NCBI GenBank assembly: GCA_949825065.1
Contig: OX463862.1
Span: 19,275,118 to 19,339,117, forward strand
Direction of reading: 5' to 3'
Source of the DNA: Odontocerum albicorne
Lineage: Eukaryota; Arthropoda; Insecta; Trichoptera; Odontoceridae
Length of the DNA stretch: 64,000 bases
In this document: in pieces, positions 13,501 to 25,500 of the stretch
Layout: each line of letters opens with the position of its first letter
Position numbering within the stretch: the stretch's first letter is position 1
The notes under the pieces: generated by a model
Databases searched by the model: none
The model's input: only the letters and a program-made list of their open reading frames with translations
Told to the model about the DNA's origin: nothing
Program-made: the position numbers and the translations under genes

Positions 13501-16500
13501 ATACAGCCTTCTCAAGAGAGACGTAGAAATCAAATTACCCTGTCGCAACCCCGTATTTACATGAAACGTGTTGTCCATTGATCCTTATATTGCCTTTAAA
13601 GCTGCAGGCTCGGTTTATTTTGATTAACTAATCCAACAAACTATATTCTTTCAGTATATGCCATAGTCTTTCTTTGTCTCCACTTACAATAAAAACACCT
13701 AATGAATACTCTCAACATTTAAACAAAAGTTAAGGATGATATTAAAAAGATTTTTTTTCAGTAATAACATAAAACATTCCACGTACAATCAATAAAGACA
13801 ATATTGAACAGCCACCATTATCGCTTTTTATGTACAATGTATTGTTTTTTTTAACAAAAAGAGATTCAATTCACTTCATAACAGTAAAAAAATTGCTTCT
13901 CATGCTAATCAATATAATTAATCAGAATATTTGCTATTGGCATTAATTTTTTGCTTCAAATATTACATATGAATGTTTAGAAAAATATATTTTTAAATCA
14001 CAAGTGGCTAACCGGCCTTGAATAAGAAACAATGCTCCATTTTACATAAAAGAATACTTGGAAATTTTTAACTAAATGTAAACGGTCACTGTGCAAGGGT
14101 TAACTGAAAGTTTTACCTCGTAAAATATATATAATATGCGTATATTTAAAAAATCCATTCTTATTTAATGATTTCATTGAGACTCCAGTTTCGATTTTTA
14201 TTTTGTACTTTTTCTAAAATGGTTTATTTATTAATACAACTACCCGTACTTTTTATGGTCGACTGTGACTATTTAAAAAATGAACAATTATTTCACTTAT
14301 AATTAGTGCTGTCAAATTTCAATTTATGGAACTTGATTTTTTATTAGGAAAATCAATATTAAATGCTTAAATAGTTCTACATATATCATTTATTTATTTC
14401 CTTAGTAGCATTTGTTTTGCCATAAAATGGTCTTCTCAAACTAGGGCCGAAAGTTAGCTATACCACTTAAAAAATATTTACAGTAATTAAGTAGTACAGT
14501 AATTTTTATCTATATAATTAAAAATTACTGACCTGATATACAATATGTAAGTAGTGTTAATATTGTATTTTTGAAGATTTGTATCATATATAGCCACGTA
14601 GCTAAGCTTCGACCACAGTTTGATAAGTTTGACAGTTTGTGTGGTGAAACCACTGTCATTTAGTAAATAAATAAAATATATAAAACTAAAAGCGTTTTAT
14701 ATTGTATTTTCTAATTAAAAAATATATTACTTTGCAAATAAAGAAAGAAGGTATTTTTTAATCATTTGAAATATCGTAAAAAATTTAAGTTACGCGTAGA
14801 AACACTGTTGTTCAATGTCATTAATCAAAATCTACCTTGACAATGAAATCTGTTATGTTGACAAAGAACTTGTTATTTTATATGTTCTGGATGTTTTTCA
14901 TTTCCGAGATATCTAAAATTATCGTTTTATTATCTAAAATGGAGCATTCGGTTTAGTTTTGGGTAATATATAGTATGGAGATAGTTGCAAAACATTGGTT
15001 GTTTGAATGCTTCCCGTGGCGAGTTCAGCCTGAAAGGCAGCCAGTCGTACAGCGACGCAAAGCCCTGGTAAGCCCACTCACTTCATGCTTGACGCACTCA
15101 CTCTATTTCTCCTTCACTCTTCTCTTTTGCTTTCTTCTACTTAAACATCATCTCGATTATGTTGAATTACTGTAAATAAATATACCGAACACTATTTTTG
15201 TATATGCACTGGATTCCGGTTAACTTGGATATTAATAATAATAAAAAAGACATTTATTTTGCGGAATTTACTGAGACAACTTTCCACAATGGTACTTAAA
15301 TTAAATAAAGGTTCCACAATGGTACTTAAATTAAATAAAGGTTCCACAATGGTACTTAAATTAAATAAAGGTTCCACAATGGTACTTAAATTAAATAAAG
15401 GTTCCACAATGGTACCTAAAATTCAAATTACTGAAATGTAAATTATTCTTAAAATAGTAAAGAAAAATGTAGATAGATTCTGTAAATATAATGAAAAATG
15501 GAGTAGGTTAAAGCCTTTATAAAGGAGTCAAAAAAAAATAAGACTTTAGAATCATAGAAAATTTGCCAGAGAAATGAAACCTTAATAGAAAATAATTCTA
15601 TATGTGATGATATCACATCCAATTTTTTTGTTATTTAGGTTTTGTTATATGTAAAAATATGTATGCGTGTGATATGCATAATTGAGAAAATACCAAAAAA
15701 AACAGACTAAAATAAAGCCAAAGACAAGGGATATAAACTGTATTAGAGTGGTGCATATGAAATATAATGTGCTGAAATGTTACAGAGGAACATTGGCACT
15801 AAGATACGATGTGCTGAAATGACACAGAGGAACATTGTCACTAAAATACAATGTGCTGAAATGACACAAAGGAACATTGGCACTAAGATACAATGTGCTG
15901 AAAATGATACAGAGAAACATTGGCACTTAGATACAATGTGCTGAAATGACACAGAGGAACATTGGCATTAAGATACAATGTGTTGAAATGACACAGAGGA
16001 ACATTGGCACTAAGATACAAAAACATGAATGTTGTGTATCCAATAACAAATTTTCAGAATTTACAAACCATATTATAGAAATATGCCATAATTTCAAAGA
16101 TAGTCGACTCAAAACTTTACATAAAACATGAATGTTGTCTATACAATAATTTTTTTTCTGAATTTACAAACCATATTATAGAAATAAATCATTATTTCAA
16201 AGAAAGCAGGGATAAAATTTCCTATAAAACATTAATGTTGTCTATGACACAGAGGAACATTGACACTAAGATACAATGTGCTGAAATGACACAGAGGAAC
16301 ATTGGCATTAAGATACAATGTGCTGAAATGACACAGATTAATATTGGCACTAAGGTATAAAAACATGAATTTTGTCTATCCAATAACAAATTTTCAGAAT
16401 TTGCAAACCAAATCATAGAAATAAATCATAATTTCAAAGAAAGTAGGGTTAAAATTTGAAGTTCATCTTCACTCATACTCATCGATGAAGTTCATCTTCA

Positions 16501-19500
16501 CTCACACTCATCGATGAAGTTCATATTCACCTAACGAGGAAGACGGAGGTCTTTGAAACCGGTAGTGAACTCAAATAAAACGGTGTTGAATGCATAATAA
16601 AAAATAAGTATTTTAACTAATTTACTAAAACACCATAATTTTCACTTAAGACAACGGTATAACCCTACCGGTTTCAAGGTTTTCACCTCATCATCAGGGG
16701 AGCTCAGATAAGACTGAATTATGCTCGGGCTGGCACCGTCAGACTAAATACATCTTACGATAAAATTCGGACTTGTAACGGTAAAATTCGAATTGGGTAA
16801 ACTTTCGACTTATCACGAACATCCTGTAAAATGAGCCAAAAATATTTTTTCTCAAAGGGAATAAATAGTTAAAAGGAATCCACTGTAATATTTGCTATAT
16901 ATTGTATTATTTTATTATAAACAATCATTAATATTTCAATTTTTTATATTCCTATATGCACTCTATTTAATTTTTATCTTTATTTTGACTAGACTTTCGT
17001 TTAATTTTCTTCGCCATCACCGATTTTTTTTGCCTCTTGCACTGATATGATTAATTTCTTTGTTTTTAGATAAAAACGATCCATTTAAATACTTTTGGAT
17101 TAATTTATTAAATTCACAATTAATCAATCGAATTTGGACCATTCGATCTTTTATAATAAATTTTTAAAATACTTTGAATATTATTATGATAGAACATTTA
17201 AATTTTTGATTCAATCCTTTTTATATGTATTTTTTTTTCATCTGCATAAAGTATACATTTATTTCTTAACATATTTTTTTAATTTAACTACGGTTTATTC
17301 ATTCATGAATATTTCATTCCAGAATTCTACACACTTGTCATAAGATCAAATCATCACTTCACATTCTTTCATACCATTGAACATTTTTGTTTGTGTAGAC
17401 GGTGAGTTGGCAGGGTTATATATAAAAAAGTTGCATTTTGTTTTATATATCTTTGAAAATTCTGATATTTATGCACCTAGATTTTTTTTGTAATTTATTC
17501 GGGGCACAAAATCTATTGCGCACGATGTATTCCGGTTCAAAAGGTATATTCAAAATTACAGATACTCAAAATAGTGCGTGCGACCTGTGTGTATAGGATT
17601 TATTCAAATTTATTTATATAGTACAAACATACATTTATCAATAGACAATAAATCGTGAGACTCTTTTAACGGTCAGCACTGTCGTTACTAAGATTATCTG
17701 TAAAAAATAAACTATTTAATAAAGCTTATTAAAAAAAATTGCATGAAAATTATTTTTTATTGCATTTATACTTTTTTTTGTAACTGGATGTTTCAAAAAT
17801 ACAATAATTAGTAACATTACCGAGTTGTTTCATATGTTGAGTCTGAGCTCAAGTCAGATCTTACGAATAAATTGATCTAATTTTTCTGTTCGTATCTGAT
17901 CTGTAGTATCTGAGCGCCCTTCTGTCCTCAGATCCTCCCTATCCAGTTCTGCGACACATTTGGAGTGGCCTCATCAAGGCCCTGCAAATACCGTGCAGCT
18001 GAGCATCGGACACAGGACAGGAGATACTTTGCCATGGTTTGCCTCGTTTCACACTCACATCTCTATCCCTCAGGTGACATAGACTTTCTGTTTCACTCTG
18101 TTGGAAGCGCTAATGGCAACTCCAGTTTGTAGCTTGATACATTGGTATACTCCAGTTTGTAGCTAATGGCAACTCCAGTTTGTAGCTTGTTACATTGGTA
18201 TACTCCAATTTGTAGCTAATGGCAACTCCAGTTTGTAGCTTGATACATTGGTATACTCCGTAGAACTAGGTCATGATTTTTTAATATTGGTAATATTAAT
18301 TTATTCAGAAGAGTAGTGTGCAATCTTTAAGACCTACAATAAATATATAAATAAAAAAGTTTATTGATATTAATGTATAATAGTTTGTAAATATATCCCA
18401 ATATTACATATATATATATATGTTAAACCAATAGAAGAAAAAATACAGTTGAGAGAGAAAATCTATCAAAAAGTTTATAATAATAACAATTTATATAGCA
18501 CCATTTACAGAGCAGACTCGTCAAGGGCGCTCTAACTCGGGATTCAAACCCACTATAATTTACATATTAAAAAATACGAGGCATATCCAGAAAGTAAGTG
18601 TACTGAATTTTTGTAGGTTACATTTTTTTTTATTTAAACAAAAAAATTACGTGGTTACCATAGTACATATATAAGCTATTTTTCGACATAGTCGCCATTC
18701 CTCTCAATGCAGGTGGTGAAGCGGGGTATCAACTTTTTGATGGCTTCCTCGAAATAGTTTCCCGCCAACCCCTCCGTCCACTTCTCCACCTCCTCTTTTA
18801 CCTCCTCGTCAGTTGAAAACCTTTTTCCACCCATGTGCAGCTTCAGGGAGGTAAAGAGATAGTAATCTGAAGGTGCTAGGTCAGGGGAATGCGCGGGATG
18901 GTTCAGGACATCCCATTTAATTAAGGCGAGCAGTTCCTTCGTGGCGTTGGCTGTGTGTGGTCTGGCATTGTCTTGCAGCAGGCAGACTCCCTTTGTCAGC
19001 ATGCCTCTCCTCTTGTTCTGAATCGCCCTCCGCAATTGTTTTAGGGTCTCACAGTATCTTGCAGAGTTGATGGTCTCCCCTTGAGGCATATATTCAATTA
19101 AAATTATGCCTTGACAGTCCCAAAACACGGATGCCATGATTTTCTTGGCTGAAATTGTGGTTTTGAACTTTTTGGCGGAGGGTGAAGAGGTGTGACGTGA
19201 CCGTTTTTAAACTCGCAACACCACTTGTACACACTCGTACGATTCATAGCTTTATCGACATATGCAGTTTTCACCTCATTATAAACGTCAACCGGAGGTT
19301 TTCCCTTCCAAACGAGATAATGGATGACGCCGCGTATTTCGCACTTGGCGATTGGATTGACATTTTTCACGAAACGTGTTGTCGCGTCGACACTTCTCAA
19401 CGTACTGACCTCGAACCGGTCTCGTTGCGGAGGAGAAGGGTCAGGCTACACGGAAGTGTAGCCAACATGTCGTAAATAAAATCCATCCGGTCGTGAGAGC

Positions 19501-22500
19501 CTCAGTACACTTACTTTCTGGATCCGCATAGTATATTTGAGAGAGATAATCTATCAAAAAGTATGGGACTCGTAAAAATAACAATTTATACAGCACCATT
19601 TACAGAGCTGACTCGTCAAGAGCGCTCTAACTCAGGATTCAAACCCACGATAATTTACATATTAAGAAATATATTTGAATTTAGTCTAAGAATAGGAAGA
19701 TGGTAGTGATACAAAAAATAAATTAATTTTCTTTAAACAAAAAGAAATCAGTGAATTTAGTTAAAAATAGGATTCGAAATACATCAACAAACAAAACGAT
19801 AAACGAAATGAAGTTAAAAAACAAATATAAATAGGCAGTTGAAAAGTCTGAAAAACATCCCTTAATTACATTATCAAATTAAACCCACTGCCAATTAAAT
19901 ATTAAAACATATCAACATTAATTAAGTGTTAAATAGATAGGTGCATAAGTTGAGAAAACCCCATTTGGTATACACAATAAATTGCAGAAAGCTTACCAAG
20001 AGAAGATGACTTCAAAAAATCTCTTGTTGATCTTCTGATATATGACACTAATATATTCGACTTTAGGTGGAGTATATTGTTCATATATAATCATAATTGT
20101 TGATAAGATCTCCTGAAAATGTTTGTCTTTAAGCATTTCCTGAAGCTGTATATGCCACCTGCAGAGCTGGAGCATGTTGCTGGTAGATAGGCAGAACTAC
20201 CTCGTTCACGAAAGTTACAATGTCGCAGAAACTCACCGAATCTGTAGCATTTCCTTTATCAAACATGTCCCAAGCGCTGATGTAACAGCCGTACGATATT
20301 TCGCAGCAATACAGCATTGTGCAATAGGCGTCGAACAAGATACATTCGTCTCTCGGTATCGGCGCGAGATTGGTTCTAGAATCCTCGCGGATATCAAAAC
20401 CCGCTGGTGCTCAAGTCTCTTATATTAAATGGTGTAGTAATTGTTTATAACCTAGGCATATCCTACCAATAAAGTTAACATTTTATATATGATTGTTTCA
20501 CTATACCTTGCATCAGGGCACGCCTCGGCTCCCTGTGAGTGCACCCAAATATTGGACTACCCAATTTCTCTCGAGCCATGGGAGTTTTAATGACAAACTG
20601 TAGTTTAAATCTTGTCCTTTCCCCCTAGTGCAATTTTTACGGCCACCTGGTTCAATCCGCAGAGCACATTCTGTGGTACTGCGATGTTAATCGAGTAAAT
20701 AATTTCAGAAGGCAACTCCACTCTGCCTTACATCGGTCCATCTTCAGACCGATTTGCTACTCCAATCTAGTGGCGTCAAAGGATGGTTTTGCTGCATTCG
20801 AAACTTTCTGTGAAAGTAACGGTAACTTTCTGGTCTGTTTGAACTTCAGGCCTTATGCCACTTTATAAGTCTATGTTATTTACCGCACCGCGAGTTATTT
20901 TCTTCTCCCGTAATGTCGGACCTTAAGTCCGTCGTCACTACTATTCTTTTCATACTCAGATGTGTCTCCACCGGAGGAGTCCCTTTTTCGTTACTACGTG
21001 ACGTAACGCTCATAAAAAAATTGATCTTCCAGTGTAGATCGCGCTGGTTGGGGACTTATTTTTTCCCCTATAACAGCGTTGGTGGAAGTGGAATAGAACT
21101 GAATTGAACTGCTTCGCTATATCAAGACAGTAGTGCATATGTAAAAATAAATGAGGAACGTATTCAGTTATAATACTCGCACACGCTAGACGTGTTCGAG
21201 TCTTACTGTATGTAACGAAAGTGTTACACATTATTAATAAAACAGTTTTAATTCGAAATGAATGAATATCGTTTGTAATTTGTTTATTCAAACATTGTTT
21301 ATTCCACTTTATATAACGGTACAACCCTACCGGTTACCGGAGCACAAACAAGACTTTTGTTTGTTGATGAGGTGAAAACATTGAAACCGGTAGGGTTATA
21401 CCGTTATATTAAGTGGAACAAACAGTGTTTGACCAAACAAATTACAATATGTATAAAAACATCCACAATGCCTTAAACTGTAAATAATATATTGAATACA
21501 GTTTATTTACTAGATATTTCTAATGAACTTTTTCAATTAATCTTATCGATTTAATAAACTGTTACCACCTCCGTGGTTTGATTTTTAAAACACTTGACTT
21601 TCACCTGGGTATTTCAAGTTTGGTTCTCGATGTGAAAGAAATGTAAGGATTATTATAGTATTGTTTTGATCCAGGAAAACAATATCAACCATTATTGTTA
21701 CAATAATTGGGTGTAAATGAAAATCAATTTATAAAACTAAATATTTTTATATTGAGTATTTAATTAAAAAAATGTAGAGGAATTAAACTAGATAAACTCA
21801 ATAATAAAGTTTTTTCATGTGTTACTGAAAAATGTATTTTTGAAACCAGTTACTTTTTATACCGTCTCTTTTCCTTAAAAATATTTTATTTTGTCGAAAG
21901 CAAAAAATGCATTTTTAAAATTTTGAGAATGAAGTGAAATAATTTGTAAATTTTGATGATTTAAATTATTTGCACACTTTATTATCTTTTGCAAGCATGT
22001 CGTAAGGATATTTAAAGTATATTAACGAATCCTTGGAATGTCACTAAATGTCACGTCTTTTTATGCATGTTTTACTTAAAACTTAATCTTGTCTCTTGAG
22101 TAACAGCCTATTTCAATATTTAACATTTTAGTTTCTTGATTGTTTTTTTTAATTTAGATAGTTTGTATAAATAAATTTGAATTCAATTCGTATTTATTTG
22201 ATCATTACTGTTTTATCGTATGTAATAGAGAATACGAAATATCGTCATAGTAAGTGAAATTTTCATTTAATAATGAAATGTGATTCAATATTCGTAGTAA
22301 TACTATAAATTCTTTAAATATTTATGTTGTAAAATCATAGTATAAATATGCCAAAACCCGTACGGCTGTCGAATACTTGGATTCTCTCCGAAAGTAATTC
22401 GAAATTTGAATCTCGGTGGGGATACTGAACGAATTTTAAATACCTAGCTAACAATTTTTGAACCAGTGTAAAAGGGGACGATGTATAAATGATATATATA

Positions 22501-25500
22501 AACAAATTTTACATTTATGAATATATATTTTCATAAATGTAGAATTTGTTTTACTTCCGTGAATATTTCACGGGTTGCAACTAGTCCTAAATGAAATGCT
22601 TTAACGCATTTCGATAAATAACGTTGTAAATGGGATCAAGCCACGATCTTAATAGCAGTCACATTTTTCACCATACTATTGTCATAAAAATATGCTTCAG
22701 TTTAGGCAGATCTGAATAATATAATAAGCATCGATAATTAGACAGGATTCATCAGTTTTATGGGGCTAAAATGTAGAGGATATTGTCACATGGCAACAAG
22801 CCCGCAAGTTTGTACTATGTACAATGAAAGTGTAATGCAATACAATACAATACAATAAGAATCAAATTTAAATGCCATATTTCAAGATACGGTTTCTGAT
22901 TAGTAATAGTTATGAAGAACAGTATAAAATTGAAATTATATTTAAAACAGATAAAAAATAAGGCAATTTGTTTATAAAAGAGTTAAAAATTAGATAATGT
23001 GTTTATAAAAGAGTTATAAAATAAGACAATTTGTTTATAAATGAGTTTACAAAGAAACGTAATTTATTTTCAATAAAGTGAAAAAGTAAGGCATTTTATT
23101 TTTAAGAGTTAAAAAAATACGGCAATTTATTTATAAAAGAGTTTTGAAAGTAGGGAAAGTTATTTTTTAAAGAGTTAAAAAAATTAAGACATTTTGGTTA
23201 TAAAAGAGTTCAAAAAAATATGGCAAATTGTTGATAAGAGTTTAAAAAAATGCAATTTGTTTAAAAAATTGTTTCGTATCATTATTTTTATATTCTTAGA
23301 TAAGGAACTGTAATTTTTCATTTTTGTTACTTGTGATATTGCATGATTGTGGTAGACTATGTTTTATCCCCCATTTACTTTGTTACCTGCCGCTGCTATT
23401 TTTGTGTTATTATTTGTTTTTTTTTTTAAATATTTACAAAGAAAAAAAAAGTATATTCAAGAAGGCTTGTAGATTTAAATTGATTTTTTAATTATGAGTT
23501 TCATAAGGGAAATTAATCAAATTTCTGTTTTACATTTATTTGTTTTATTTAGGGTCCAGGGTACGCTGATTTACCGTGAAGGATCTCCATCGACAACCAG
23601 CAGTAATCAACGCTATCCCCACGGAACTGAAGTGACGTTTCGCTGCATCGCTGCAATCATGGGGGAAAAGTCTACTTGGAAAATTGTCTGCGATAAGGGG
23701 AAATGGGTCGGGAAGAGTGTTTCTTGTGGTAATTAAATTTTATAAAACTAGAATATTACCAGACAGTATCAAAATCTTCTAAGATGATATTCCGCAACAG
23801 TATTTTAGTAACAACTATGATATGTTATATGAGACTAAAACGTGGTCGTAAAAAAAGATTGATAGTATTGATACTATTCTCTCAGATGACAGAAGAATTA
23901 CGAAAGGATACAGAACAACGTGTAGCTATAGGAAACAAAGTAAATAGTGGACTGAAATATATGTTCTCAAACCGGGCAGTATCAAAATCTGCTAATATAG
24001 TCCACAAAAGTGCAGCTCCAACTTTGAGATAAAGTACTGAAACTTACATACTCGTACATTCCTGTTGAGGTGGGGAGGGAGGATAGAGCGAATATACTTT
24101 CCTATCTCGACACTCATCCTTAGCTTCTTCTACATCCATACAACGTCTACTATTTATCTGACTTTCTACATTTCTTTCTTTCTGAATATCATTCTCTTGA
24201 TCCAACCACACTTTCCTTGATCTTCCTCTCACACGTTTTCTATTCACATTTGCACTATATATCTGTTTTGTTAGCTTTTCTTCATTAATTCGTTCCACAT
24301 GGGCAAACTATCTCAACATACTCGTCTTTGTCTTACTTAACATTCAATTTCACATTTATCTCTTATCACTTCATTCAGTATTCTGTCACTTCATGTATTC
24401 TTCTCAATGTACGCATTCTACAGCATTTATTCAGCTCCTCTCAGTTTTTTTCCACGTTTCACTCATAAAAATTAAATTTGGCACCAAAATACTATTGTGG
24501 ACTATCATCTTAACAGATTTTGATACTGTCCGGTTCGAATATATATGATTTTGTACCCCATTGTCTTTGTTGCCAGTTTCAACAACTTCTATCTTCATCG
24601 TCAGGTAATGAGGAACTAAACTACATGTTTAAAATACACGTGTTACTGGCCACTGAAAAAGAAAGAGAATGATTAGTGATAAGCATAGAGAAGGGATATA
24701 TATGTAGGTGGGGTCAAGAAGTCGGCATTTGAATGGGAAATAAATTGAAAAGATTTCTCAATATTATGAATAATTAGATCAACTCGTAAGTACCTAACCT
24801 AACCTAACCTATTTGTTTATAATATTGAGAACTAATTAAGTCTAATACAAATAATAAATTGTTTCATTTTAGATATTTATTCAAGTGTAAAATCGATTAT
24901 CCTGGGTTGCATAAGCTAGGTTACGGATTTACCGCGGCAGTGAAAAAATCCAATTGTTTCCAAAATATTACGAAATATTATTTAAAATCAAAAAACATTT
25001 TTTCAATTCGACTACATAAACTATATACGAGTATGTTATATCAGAAAATTAAAGTCAAAATTGCTAATATGTAACAGGTAATAAAACTGACAAAAAAGCT
25101 AACAGGTCATCGACCAGAAATCCCGGTATTAGATTCAGTGTTTACTTTTGATGCAAGCGGCCGGGCGCATCACACCAAAGTGTAAATTTTAATTATGTGT
25201 GCATTGCAGTTGATTTGGGATTGACTATTTTTATACTCGTATTTACTCGTAAATATGAGTATAAAAATAGCCCTCGTATATATCCTCAATTATGTATTTT
25301 CGCTTGAAAAAGCCGTGTTTTACGTGATTTTTTTTCTTCACTTTTCAATATTTTTCGATGAGTTTTCGAGTCATGGTGTTTATTTACACCTCCCTATCCC
25401 AAACTTATGAAATCTGCTTAGGACCATTTGCTGAAAAGTGAACAGAGGGAAAAAATAAACCTCTTTATCGTTGTATTTCAATTAAAAGAGTGAAAGATAA

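Noticed and set aside
15192..15441. Open frames on both strands over the 30-bp repeats
   Set aside because: Same artefact of a stop-free 30-bp unit; no start context or conserved domain.
16480..16600. A Penelope-like repeat at gtctttgaaaccggtagtga
   Set aside because: Only the gaaaccggtag core is shared; the flanks do not match, so I did not call it.
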